Origin: QHXW01 sp035297145
GTDB taxonomy: Bacteria; Acidobacteriota; Terriglobia; Bryobacterales; Bryobacteraceae
Length of the DNA: 64,000 nucleotides
Reading direction: 5' to 3'
Assembly (NCBI GenBank): GCA_035297145.1
Contig: DATGZN010000085.1
Span: 62,001 to 126,000, forward strand
Position numbers and translations under genes: made by a program. This document shows positions 13,858 to 22,944 of the stretch, one piece after another (position 1 is the first letter of the stretch; each line of letters starts with the position of its first letter). The notes beneath the pieces were generated by a model. That model was not told the origin of the DNA, made no database searches, and saw nothing but the letters and a program-made list of their open reading frames with translations.

Positions 13858-16287
13858 TCATTCGTGCCGTAGGGCGACGGCGGGATCAACGCGCGCCGCG
13901 CGGTGCGCCGGAATGTAGCACGCCGTGGCTGCGACGGTTGCTAATAGGCCGCTGACCAGGAGCAGGGTCCCCGGATCTCGCGGACTGACGCCAAACAAGA
14001 GGCTCGACAACAAGTGCGTAAGGCCGAGCGCCCCCAAAACTCCAATCGCCAGACCGGCCGCCGTTAGACTCATTCCAGTCTTCAGCACCAGGCTGAGCTG
14101 ATCCCAGTGGCTTGCCCCCAGAGCCGCCCGGACTCCAATTTCGTGCGTCCGTTGTGCCACAGAGTACGAGATGACGCCGTAGACTCCGATGGCGGCAAGC
14201 AGCAGTGCGAGTGCCGCAAAGGTGCCCACTAATATGGCGCGCAATCGATTGTCGCCCAGAGAATCCGATTTGATCTGCTCCAGCGTCTTGATATCGTCGA
14301 GCGCCTGATTCTTGTTGAGCTGCCAGATGGCCGTCTCGATGGACTTAATTAGATGCGTGGGGTCCATGGCCCCGCGTACCACCAGCGCAGCGTTCGTACT
14401 TGGACTTTGCTTGTACGAGACATACAGGCCCGCGCTTGAACCTTCAAGGTTGTGCGCCTTCTCGTCTGCGACGACCCCGACAACTTGCCATGGGATTTCC
14501 GGACCCAGCGCCGGCTGGCCGGGAATGATCTGCTGAATCAGAATGCGCTTAACGATGGGGTCTTGGTCTTTGAAATCACGTTTGGCCATGGTCGCATTGA
14601 TGACCGTTACGGGTAGAGCACCGGAAGTGTCGCTCTCCGCGAGCCAGCGGCCTTTGACCAGCCGCATTCCAAGCGCGGAAAGATAAGACGGACTCACTGG
14701 TTTGAAACCGCAGTCGGGCCGGTTGGCGATGTCAACAAACGAACGCCCTTCGATCAGAAAAGGCATCCCATCCGGCCAGCCTTCGAGTGGAAGAGCACCG
14801 GTGGTGGCGGCGTCGCGCACACCAGGTACTGCCCGCAGTTTCTCCAACACCTGCCCCAGGTAGCTGATGATACGCGGTCCATCGGGGTACTGTTCGGACG
14901 TCATGGGAAGCTGCATTGTGATGACGTTGGTTGAGTCGAAGCCGGGATCGACCTGCTGGAGCCGGTAAAAGCTGCGGACCAGCAGAGCCGCGCCGGAGAG
15001 CAGAATAAACGCCAGTGCAATCTCAGCCACCGCCAGAACATTGCGAACGCGCATTCTGCTAAGGGCGGATGTCGTTCCGCGACCACCTTCTTTGAGTGAG
15101 CCGACTAGATCAGCCCGCGAGCTGTGGAGCGCTGGAGCGATGCCAAACAGGATTCCAGTGACGATAACGATCGCCGCCGCAAAAAGCAGCACCTGGCCAT
15201 TGAGCGCAACGTCGGCTTCAGCGGGCAGGAGGAAGGGAGGTATCCGCGCTTTGAGACCGAGCATCAGCCCCCAGCCCATCGCGATGCCAGCACTTCCTCC
15301 CAGGCCGGCCAGCAAGACACTCTCGGTGAGGAACTGGCACACCAGCCGTCCGCGACCCGCGCCCAGAGCCGACCGGATCGCGACTTCGCGCTCGCGCCCA
15401 GCGCCGCGCACGAGCAGCAAATTGGCGAGGTTGACGCAGCCAATCAACAGCACAGCCCCGACTGCGGCGAGCAGCAGAAGAAGAGACCGGCGCAGGCGGT
15501 CATCCACCATGCGGTCCTGGTACCGGTCAACGGTGGCGCTCCATCCTTTATTGGACTGAGGATACGCGCGCTCGATGCGAGCCGCGATGGCTTTCATCTG
15601 CTCGCGCGCTTGCTCCAGGGTCACGCCGGGCTTCAGCCGCGCCCACGAGATCATCCAGTGATAATCGCGCGTCATCTCCTCACGCCTGAAGGCCAGCGGC
15701 GTCCACACGTCTTGCCATTCCCGGTCGAAAGTCCCGGGGCGCATCACGCCAATCACCGTGTAGGGAGCGCCATTTAGCCGGATGCTGCGGCCTATGATGT
15801 TGCCATCCGCTCCAAACCGGCTCTGCCACACGCGGTGACTCAGGATCACCTCGTATTGCTTTCCGAGTTGATCCTCATCGGGCGCAAAGGTGCGGCCCAA
15901 CATCGGTTTGGCGCCGAAGATTTCGAAATAAGGCGCCGACACGCGTCCGTTCCGCAGCTCCACTGGTACATCGGCATCGGTCAACGTTACGGAGCCCCAG
16001 GTCTGGGCCGCCATGGCCGTGAAAACCGTGTTTTGATTTTTCCAATCGAGAAAATTCAGCGTCGAGATTCCGTTACGGTCGCTTCCGGGCGGCTTCTCCC
16101 AGACATTGAGAATCCGTTCGGCGCCAGGAAACGGCAGAGGCTTGAGGAGAACGGCATCAACGAAGCTAAATATGGCAGTGGTGCCGCCGATCCCAAGCGC
16201 CAGCGTCAGAACCGCGGCGGCTGTAAAGGCCGGACTGTTGCGGATCATGCGCAGGGCGAAACGGACGTCCTTGGTCAATGGGTCCAT
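13858..16287 (-). CDS. ADOP-type MacB-like ABC permease
   Basis: An 809-residue duplicated permease. Layout: membrane helix 1 near residues 18-40 (AAVLTLALGIGGTTAIFSFVDAVL), a periplasmic MacB_PCD domain, an FtsX-type membrane block near 265-400 (LLLLLAAVGAVLLIGCVNLANLLLVR in the middle), a second periplasmic domain and a final FtsX block ending PAHRAARVDPAVALRHE, the usual ADOP terminus. These proteins are thought to work like MacB in mechanotransmission or export of peptides and lipophilic compounds, but no ATPase gene is adjacent. It is transcribed away from another ADOP permease with a 97-base gap. Confidence 0.9.
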   Translation of the reverse strand: MDPLTKDVRFALRMIRNSPAFTAAAVLTLALGIGGTTAIFSFVDAVLLKPLPFPGAERILNVWEKPPGSDRNGISTLNFLDWKNQNTVFTAMAAQTWGSVTLTDADVPVELRNGRVSAPYFEIFGAKPMLGRTFAPDEDQLGKQYEVILSHRVWQSRFGADGNIIGRSIRLNGAPYTVIGVMRPGTFDREWQDVWTPLAFRREEMTRDYHWMISWARLKPGVTLEQAREQMKAIAARIERAYPQSNKGWSATVDRYQDRMVDDRLRRSLLLLLAAVGAVLLIGCVNLANLLLVRGAGREREVAIRSALGAGRGRLVCQFLTESVLLAGLGGSAGIAMGWGLMLGLKARIPPFLLPAEADVALNGQVLLFAAAIVIVTGILFGIAPALHSSRADLVGSLKEGGRGTTSALSRMRVRNVLAVAEIALAFILLSGAALLVRSFYRLQQVDPGFDSTNVITMQLPMTSEQYPDGPRIISYLGQVLEKLRAVPGVRDAATTGALPLEGWPDGMPFLIEGRSFVDIANRPDCGFKPVSPSYLSALGMRLVKGRWLAESDTSGALPVTVINATMAKRDFKDQDPIVKRILIQQIIPGQPALGPEIPWQVVGVVADEKAHNLEGSSAGLYVSYKQSPSTNAALVVRGAMDPTHLIKSIETAIWQLNKNQALDDIKTLEQIKSDSLGDNRLRAILVGTFAALALLLAAIGVYGVISYSVAQRTHEIGVRAALGASHWDQLSLVLKTGMSLTAAGLAIGVLGALGLTHLLSSLLFGVSPRDPGTLLLVSGLLATVAATACYIPAHRAARVDPAVALRHE

Positions 16288-16384
16288 AGACTCTTATACT
16301 CCGCCGGGAGGAAACGGTTACGGGGTGGGAGGGCAGTTCCCATGGTGCCGGCACATTTGGAGCGTTTTGGCGTCTAATGTCCTC

Positions 16385-18841
16385 ATGGAAACCTTTTGGA
16401 TGGACCTGAAGCACTCCTTCCGCCTTCTGCGGCAGAGCCCTGCCTTCACCATCGCGGCAATATCGGCCTTGGCGTTGGGAATCGGCGCGAACACCGCCAT
16501 TTTCTCGGTGGTCGATACGGTGCTGCTGAAGCCTTTGGCCTTTCCTGAGCCAGAGCGCATCGTGACGCTGCTGACCAGCACTCCGCAAGGCGGTTTTCCA
16601 GGCGCCTCCGTGCCCAAATACAACACCTGGCGCCAGCAAACAAAGGTACTGGAAGATGTCAGCGCCTTCGACCCTGGCGGCCCAGGTCTGAATTTGAGCG
16701 GGGGCGATCACCCTGAGCAGCTTAAGGGCATCCACGTTTCGTATGAATTCTTCCATCTGTTCGGAGCGCACGCAGCGGTTGGGCGCACGTTCACGGCGGA
16801 TGAAGACCGGCCGCGCGGGGCCAACGTCATCGTGCTGTCCAATGGACTGTGGCAGCGCCGGTTCGGCTCAGACCCAGCCATTGTGGGCAAAAATCTTACG
16901 CTCGGCGGTGAATCGTACACCGTCATCGGCGTGCTGGCCTCGGGTTTCACATTCGACCCCATGCCGGACATCTATCTTCCGTTCCAGGCTGACCCGAACA
17001 GTACGAACCAGGGGCACTTCTTCCAGGCCGCCGCGCGCCTGAAGCCGGGCGTCTCGCTGAACTCCGCCAAAGCCGCCCTCGATTTAGCCGGTCAGCAGTT
17101 CAAACGCCGGTACCCAGGCGCCATGGAAGCCAGGATGAGCTTCTCAGTTGAGCCCATGCAACAGCTTCTTGTGCGCAACGTGCGGACCGCTCTGTACGTT
17201 CTGCTGGGCGCGGTTGGTTGCGTGCTGCTGATCGCTTGCGCTAACGTCGCCAGCCTGCTGCTGGCCCGGGCCATGGGCCGCTCCCGCGAGCTCGCCATCC
17301 GGGCCGCTATCGGCGCGGGGCGCGGACGTATTGTCCGCCAGTTGCTCACCGAAAGCGTGCTGCTTTCCACGATCGGTGGCATTCTGGGCCTGGCAATCGG
17401 CGCCGTGGGCGTGCGCGCGCTGCTGGCCGTGAACCCCGGCGACATCCCGCGCATCGGACCGGATGGCGCCAACGTTACTCTCGATTGGAGGGTTCTTGCC
17501 TTCACCCTGCTGCTGTCGCTGGCTACCGGCATCCTGTTCGGGCTGTTTCCGGCGATACAGGCTTCCCGGACCGATCTCAACGTTACGCTCAAGGAAAGCG
17601 GTTCGCGGTCCGGCTCCAGCTTACGCCAGAACAAGGCGCGCGGGCTGCTTGTGGTGGTGGAAATGGCCCTGGCGATCGTGCTGCTGGTGGGCGCGGGCCT
17701 GCTCATCCGGACGTTCTCTGCACTGCGTAGCGTGGCACCCGGTTTCGACCCACACAATGTCTTGACCATGGACACCTCTCTCACGGGGACGCATTTTAAC
17801 CACACAGCGGCCATCGCCACCATGACCCGTGAAACGCTCCAGCGTATCCACGCTATTCCTGGCGTGGAGGCCGCGGCTGCAACGTCCTATCTGCCTCTTC
17901 AGGGCGGACTGGGCCTGGGATTCGTCATCCAGGGGCGCCCTTTGACTGACGGTCGCGACCATGGGGGTGCGTCCTGGAATTACGTGACTGCACGCTTTTT
18001 TGACGTGTTCAAGATCCCGATTAAGCGCGGCCGGGCCTTCACGGAGCGTGACGACGCCGGCGCGCCCCAAGTGGTGATCATTAACGAAGCCATGGCCAAG
18101 CGCTATTGGAAGAATGCGGACCCCATTGGCCAGCGGCTCATAATCGGCTCGGGAATGGGTCCCGATTTCGCGCAGGCGCCGCGCGAGATCATCGGAATCG
18201 TGGGTGACGCGCGCGATGGCGGCCTCAACAACGATCCTTTCCCGGCCACTTTCGTGCCCCTGGCACAAGTGTTGGATTCCTATATGGAGCTGAACAACCG
18301 CTTCATGCCGCTCAGTTGGGTGGTGCGCACCAAGGTGGCGCCGTTCTCGGTTTCGGCGCCCATCCAGCAGGCATTTCAGAATGCCGCGGACCTGCCGGTG
18401 GCGCACATCCGCAGCATGGACCAGATCGTCATCGGATCTACGGCGCGCGACCAGTTCAACACGCTGGTGTTGGGTATCTTCGCCGTGGTAGCAATCCTGC
18501 TTTCGTCGATCGGTCTCTACGGGTTAATGGCTTACTCAGTAGGGCAGCGCACGCTCGAATTCGGCATTCGCCTGGCGCTGGGCGCGGATAGCCCGATGTT
18601 GCGGAACATGATCGTGCGGCAGGCCATGACGCTGGCGTGCGTAGGGATCGTGGTGGGTCTAGCCGCCGCCTACGGGCTTACTCGCCTGATGGCCAGCCTG
18701 CTATTCAGCGTAAAGCCAACCGATCCGGTGGTGTTCGCTTCAGTCGCGGTGCTGTTCATCGCGGTGTCGTTTCTGGCAAGCTACTTGCCGGCGCGGCGCA
18801 CTTTGCGGGTGGATCCCGTGGTGGCTCTGCGGTACGAATAG
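16385..18841 (+). CDS. ADOP-type MacB-like ABC permease
   Basis: The start at ATG 16385 gives 818 residues in which the first membrane helix (AISALALGIGANTAIFSVVDTVLL) lies 25 residues in, as in relatives; the open frame upstream overlaps the divergent gene and is discarded. The order is helix, MacB_PCD, FtsX block (LLGAVGCVLLIACANVASLLLAR), second PCD, FtsX block, ending PARRTLRVDPVVALRYE. It lacks the N-terminal prefix domain of the permeases at 28.8-34.2 kb. The substrate is unknown. Divergent arrangement with the neighbouring permease suggests shared regulation. Confidence 0.9.
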   Translation: METFWMDLKHSFRLLRQSPAFTIAAISALALGIGANTAIFSVVDTVLLKPLAFPEPERIVTLLTSTPQGGFPGASVPKYNTWRQQTKVLEDVSAFDPGGPGLNLSGGDHPEQLKGIHVSYEFFHLFGAHAAVGRTFTADEDRPRGANVIVLSNGLWQRRFGSDPAIVGKNLTLGGESYTVIGVLASGFTFDPMPDIYLPFQADPNSTNQGHFFQAAARLKPGVSLNSAKAALDLAGQQFKRRYPGAMEARMSFSVEPMQQLLVRNVRTALYVLLGAVGCVLLIACANVASLLLARAMGRSRELAIRAAIGAGRGRIVRQLLTESVLLSTIGGILGLAIGAVGVRALLAVNPGDIPRIGPDGANVTLDWRVLAFTLLLSLATGILFGLFPAIQASRTDLNVTLKESGSRSGSSLRQNKARGLLVVVEMALAIVLLVGAGLLIRTFSALRSVAPGFDPHNVLTMDTSLTGTHFNHTAAIATMTRETLQRIHAIPGVEAAAATSYLPLQGGLGLGFVIQGRPLTDGRDHGGASWNYVTARFFDVFKIPIKRGRAFTERDDAGAPQVVIINEAMAKRYWKNADPIGQRLIIGSGMGPDFAQAPREIIGIVGDARDGGLNNDPFPATFVPLAQVLDSYMELNNRFMPLSWVVRTKVAPFSVSAPIQQAFQNAADLPVAHIRSMDQIVIGSTARDQFNTLVLGIFAVVAILLSSIGLYGLMAYSVGQRTLEFGIRLALGADSPMLRNMIVRQAMTLACVGIVVGLAAAYGLTRLMASLLFSVKPTDPVVFASVAVLFIAVSFLASYLPARRTLRVDPVVALRYE

Positions 18842-18961
18842 GTAACGCCGACTACACGGCGAGTGTTCTAGCGCTTCGATCATGGTCTTCAGAAAGCGGG
18901 AACACCGAACCCGCCGGGAAATGTATAATCCAGGCTGATCCCATGCCAGGAGATTCATTTC

Positions 18962-19633
18962 TTGACCTCTGAGACTGCCAGTGACTCTGTTCTTTTCGAG
19001 CACATCACGCGCAATCTCTACACGGCTGTCTTGTCAGATGCCCTGGATGAAGTAGGTGTCCGCGACCGCGCGATGCGCGAGCATCTGCGGCCTCTGGAGC
19101 CGAATACGGTGGTGGCCGGGCGTGCGCGCACCATTCTTTGCATGGACCTGTACCATATCCAGGAGAATCCGTATGCGAAGGAAATCGAAGCGGTGGATAG
19201 CATTCTGCCGGGTGAAGTCGTGGTGGTCGCGACCGGCGAATCCAAGCGCAACGCGCCGTGGGGAGAGTTGCTGTCGACTGCGGCAAAGGCGCGGGGAGCG
19301 CGAGGTGCGGTGATCGATGGCTTGATTCGCGACGTGAAGAAGATCTTGAGTCTGGGGTTTCCGGTGTTTGCCGCCGGATTCAAGCCCGTGGATTCGAAGG
19401 GGCGCGGCGTGGTGGTGGACTACAACGTCCCAGTGGAGTGTGGCGGCGTGCTGGTGGAACCAGGTGATCTGATCGTCGGCGATTTCGATGGCGTGGTGGC
19501 GATTCCGGCGCAAGTGGCTGATGAGGTAGTTCGCCTGGCTACCGACAAAGCCAGCCGGGAAAACACCACGCGGGCCGAGTTGATGGCCGGCGCCTATCTG
19601 CGCGATGTGTTTGCCAAGTACGGCGTACTGTAA
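18962..19633 (+). CDS. RraA-like (HMG/CHA aldolase-type) family protein
   Basis: A 223-residue protein starting at TTG 18962, nine bases after AGGAGA. The family core is recognisable: LYTAVLSDALDEVG, TVVAGRARTI, PGEVVVVATG, WGELLSTAAKARGARGAVIDGLIRD and PVECGGVLVEPGDLIVGDFDGVVAIP. The GxxxRD-type segment (DGLIRD) and the DFDG loop are the metal and pyruvate-binding regions of 4-hydroxy-4-methyl-2-oxoglutarate aldolases; RraA itself lacks catalysis and binds RNase E. In a sugar-acid context a catalytic oxo-acid aldolase or dehydratase role is more likely. Five bases separate it from the GH20 gene, so they form an operon. Confidence 0.85.
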   Translation: MTSETASDSVLFEHITRNLYTAVLSDALDEVGVRDRAMREHLRPLEPNTVVAGRARTILCMDLYHIQENPYAKEIEAVDSILPGEVVVVATGESKRNAPWGELLSTAAKARGARGAVIDGLIRDVKKILSLGFPVFAAGFKPVDSKGRGVVVDYNVPVECGGVLVEPGDLIVGDFDGVVAIPAQVADEVVRLATDKASRENTTRAELMAGAYLRDVFAKYGVL

Positions 19634-19638
19634 CCGAA

Positions 19639-21750
19639 GTGAATAAACTTCCAGCGTTGGCGTGGCTGCTACTGGCCGGCGCGAGTTCCTGGCGGGCCGC
19701 CGCGCCGGTGGTTTTTCCCAAACCGCGGCAGTTCGAGGTCTTGACCGAACGCCTGAAGTTGCGCGAAGACGTTCCCATCCTGTTGCCAAGCGCTCCTACG
19801 GCGGACGACCTGTTTCTTGCCCGGTTTCTTACCGCGGAGTTGAGTGATCGGTACGGCGTCGCGCTTCACACGAGGACGGTGTCAGCTTTGCCGGCGGATG
19901 GGGCGTTTATCCTTATTGGGTCCATGGCGAACTCTCTCGTGCAGCAATACCTCAGCGGACATGCCCAGCCGCCGGTGGAGAGCGAGGGTTATGTTTTGGA
20001 GGTCAATGGACGCGCAGCGGTGGTGGCTGGCACGGATGCAAGCGGCGCGTTCTATGGTCTGCAATCGCTGCGGCAATTAATCGAGCGCGGGCCGGATGGC
20101 GTGAGCATTCACGGCGCGCGGATTCGCGACTGGCCGTTGCTGCCGTTTCGCGGCGTGAAGCTTTACCTGCCGGGGCACGAAAACATAGCGTACTTCAAAC
20201 GTTTCGCGCGCGATGTGATGGCACTGTACAAGTACAACAAGCTGATTCTGGAAATGAATGCCGCCATGCGCTTCGACCGCCATCCGGAATTGAACGCGGG
20301 CTGGATCGAATTCAGTAAAAACATGAAAGACACGCGCCGCGAGCGATCTTTCGGTCCTGGCCGCCAATTCCAGGATTCGGCTAACGCGGATACCGCAGAC
20401 GGCGAGGTTCTCGATAAACAAGAAGTGGCGGAGCTGGTGGCATACGCGCGACAGCTTCACATCGACGTGATTCCGGAGATCCCGTCACTCACGCACAGCT
20501 ATTACCTGCTGACCCGGCACCGCGAACTGGCGGAAATCCAGGACGCCGAATGGCCCGATACTTACTGCCCATCGGAGTCTCGCGTTTACGAATTGTTGTT
20601 CGATGTGCTGGATGAGTATATCGACGTGATGAAGCCGGCCATGGTGCACATTGGCCACGATGAGTGGCGCATGCCGCTCGGCGTCTGCCCACGCTGCAAG
20701 GGAAAGGACCCGACCGAACTCTATGCCGCGGACGTGAACCGCATCTATGCGCATTTGCGATCCAAGGGGGTGGAGACCGCGATGTATGGCGACCACCTCA
20801 TCGAGGCGCTGCGCGGCAAGAAGGTCAAGCACAACGAAAATCACGGCGGTGAGCCCTACGACATGCCCGGCGCTCTTTCCGCCGAGCAAGTGAAGCGGCT
20901 TATCCCGAAGGACATTCTGATCTTCAATTGGTTTTGGGACAGCCACGCCGATGAGGACCTCAATGCAAGCGGGATCGGCAGGAAAAACGAAGCCGATCTT
21001 TCGGAGTGGGGATTCAGCCAGGTGTTCGGAAATTTCGAGCCGCACATAACCGATTTCGATCAGCGTGTGGCGCGGCGCGGTATCATGGGCGCGGCGCCAT
21101 CGTCCTGGGCTGCGACGACTGAATTGAATCTTGGCAAAGACATCATGCTCACCATTTTGGGCAGCGCGAATTTGCTCTGGTCGACCGACCGGCCGGATAT
21201 GTCAAAGCTTGCGGTGATGGTGCAGGAGCTGCTGCCGGAGGTCCGGAGCCGGCTCAGCGCCGAGCCGCTGCCGAGCCGCGACAATGCAACAGTGCGACTG
21301 CCGATGAATGCCGATGGGCCGGTGCAGGCCGGCGCGGACGTGAGCAGCCTCATTTTTCACCACGCGTGCCGCAAGCGCGGGCGCAACCAGCCTGCCTACG
21401 ATGCTACTTGGAACTTCGCCGATACGGCGGAACTGCTGGGATGGTATGACGTCGAGTATGTGGACGGTTTCGTCCAAACGGTTCCTGTGCGGTATGGCGT
21501 GAACATCCTGGAAGAGGACTGGCTGCGCAGTCCGACGCCGCGAAGCGTGGCATACGAGGCGCAGATCGAACCGCGCAGCGACGGCCGTGCGGATTTCGCG
21601 TTCGAGTGGATCAACCCACGGTTGGGAGTCGCGATTCGCGAGGTGCGGCTGCACTCCGCTTTGCGTGAGAATCCTGTGATTCTCTCCGGGCTGAGCATGG
21701 TTTCGAAGCGCAGCGCCCCCGGGCCGAAACCGCTACGGCTGGCGCGATAG
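19639..21750 (+). CDS. secreted GH20-type beta-N-acetylhexosaminidase
   Basis: A 703-residue protein starting at GTG 19639 with a signal peptide (NKLPALAWLLLAGASSW). Residues ~25-135 form the GH20b-like N-domain; the catalytic barrel begins near LLPFRGVKLYLPGHENIAYF. The motif HIGHDEW supplies the Asp341-Glu342 pair expected of GH20 substrate-assisted catalysis. Long insertions and a C-terminal beta domain make it larger than simple members. It probably releases terminal GlcNAc or GalNAc from glycans in the periplasm or outside the cell. Its last 18 bases overlap the convergent MFS gene. A copy of the first ~45 bases exists at 12364. Confidence 0.85.
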   Translation: MNKLPALAWLLLAGASSWRAAAPVVFPKPRQFEVLTERLKLREDVPILLPSAPTADDLFLARFLTAELSDRYGVALHTRTVSALPADGAFILIGSMANSLVQQYLSGHAQPPVESEGYVLEVNGRAAVVAGTDASGAFYGLQSLRQLIERGPDGVSIHGARIRDWPLLPFRGVKLYLPGHENIAYFKRFARDVMALYKYNKLILEMNAAMRFDRHPELNAGWIEFSKNMKDTRRERSFGPGRQFQDSANADTADGEVLDKQEVAELVAYARQLHIDVIPEIPSLTHSYYLLTRHRELAEIQDAEWPDTYCPSESRVYELLFDVLDEYIDVMKPAMVHIGHDEWRMPLGVCPRCKGKDPTELYAADVNRIYAHLRSKGVETAMYGDHLIEALRGKKVKHNENHGGEPYDMPGALSAEQVKRLIPKDILIFNWFWDSHADEDLNASGIGRKNEADLSEWGFSQVFGNFEPHITDFDQRVARRGIMGAAPSSWAATTELNLGKDIMLTILGSANLLWSTDRPDMSKLAVMVQELLPEVRSRLSAEPLPSRDNATVRLPMNADGPVQAGADVSSLIFHHACRKRGRNQPAYDATWNFADTAELLGWYDVEYVDGFVQTVPVRYGVNILEEDWLRSPTPRSVAYEAQIEPRSDGRADFAFEWINPRLGVAIREVRLHSALRENPVILSGLSMVSKRSAPGPKPLRLAR

Positions 21751-22944
21751 GGGGGAGACGGCGCCGGTAGCGCGCAGCACGGCGTATGCCGCGAGTGACG
21801 TGACGGAGGCGATCGCGCAAACCGGCATATAACCGTAGCGATCGATGAGAGCGCCGAGCAGTGGTGAGGCGACGGCCTGCATCGCGCCATAAGCGGAGAC
21901 CAGTAAGGATACCGCGAAGGCGGCGCGCGCGGCCTCGTAGATGTCGAGCGGCATGGTGTAAAGATTCACGCTGAACGCTGAGACCGCGAGAATGCTGAGG
22001 GAGATTCCGGCCATCGCCCAGGCCGCGTTGGGCGCGAACGGAACGGCAATCGCCACCAGGCCCGCCAGCGCGCACAGAAGGCATACTCGCGCGCGAGCCG
22101 CGACGGGATCCACGCCGGCCCGTGCCCATCGGAACGAGAGCCAGCCGCCCGCAAAGCCACCTACCATAGCCGCAAGCGGCGGCAGCCAAGCAACGTAGGC
22201 CGCCTGCACAAACGTAAGCTTGTTGACTTCCACCAGGTATAGGGTGGTCCAATTGCTCCACAGCGAGTACGTCACCATGCTGAGCGCGTTGGCGATGATG
22301 AATCCCCACAAGCGCGGCTCGCGCAAGATGGCCAGGCTGCGCGCGAGCGGCTCTATCGCCGATTTCCTCGCGGGCGGAGCGCCACGCGCGACCCAGTTCC
22401 AGACGGGAATCCAGAGAAGGCCCGCCACGCCGGTTACGACAAACGCCGCTCGCCAGTGATAGCGCACGGCGAGCCACGTGGCTACGGGCGGCGCCAGAAT
22501 AGCGCCCAGAAACACGGCCGCCTGATTCAAGCCGTTGCCGAGAGCGCGCTCCGCGGGCGCCAGGTATTCGTGCATGGCTTTGCCCGCCGCCGGAATTCCG
22601 CCGGCTTCGGCGAGGCCGAGCCACGCGCGGCAAGCTACCAGTCCACCCAATCCGCGAGTGAATCCGGTGGTGATTCCCGCAAGCGACCAAAGTCCGATGG
22701 CCATTGTGATGCCGCGGTTCAGACCGATGCGATCGATCAGCAGCCCGGCAAACGGGGCCGCTGTGGCGTAGGTCACGGAAAACGCCGCCAGGATCCAGCC
22801 GTACTCCGCATTGTTCAAATGAAACTCGGCGCGAAACAGCGGTGCGACGGTGGCGAGTGACTGCCGGTCGAGATAGTTGATGCTCGAGGATAAGAAGAAA
22901 ACGCCAGTGACAAGCCAACGTCTGCGGTGCGCGATCTCCATCAC
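21733..22944 (-). CDS. MFS transporter, ACS (hexuronate/anion) type
   Basis: About 403 residues and 12 predicted membrane helices. The N-terminal half has the anion:cation symporter style NYLDRQSLATVAPLF, then the loop 2-3 MFS motif (LIDRIGLNRG) and GLAEAGGIPAAGKAM, which resembles hexuronate and glucarate carriers. Start is GTG 22944 or ATG 22941; both overlap the TPR gene's stop, so the pair is coupled. In this neighbourhood the likely cargo is a sugar acid, but specificity is not visible. Its 3' end overlaps the GH20 gene. Confidence 0.85.
   Translation of the reverse strand: MMEIAHRRRWLVTGVFFLSSSINYLDRQSLATVAPLFRAEFHLNNAEYGWILAAFSVTYATAAPFAGLLIDRIGLNRGITMAIGLWSLAGITTGFTRGLGGLVACRAWLGLAEAGGIPAAGKAMHEYLAPAERALGNGLNQAAVFLGAILAPPVATWLAVRYHWRAAFVVTGVAGLLWIPVWNWVARGAPPARKSAIEPLARSLAILREPRLWGFIIANALSMVTYSLWSNWTTLYLVEVNKLTFVQAAYVAWLPPLAAMVGGFAGGWLSFRWARAGVDPVAARARVCLLCALAGLVAIAVPFAPNAAWAMAGISLSILAVSAFSVNLYTMPLDIYEAARAAFAVSLLVSAYGAMQAVASPLLGALIDRYGYMPVCAIASVTSLAAYAVLRATGAVSPLSRQP

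Noticed and set aside
16106..16384. 93-codon upstream extension of the second ADOP permease
   Set aside because: It overlaps the start of the divergent permease; relatives start about 25 residues before helix 1, which fits ATG 16385.
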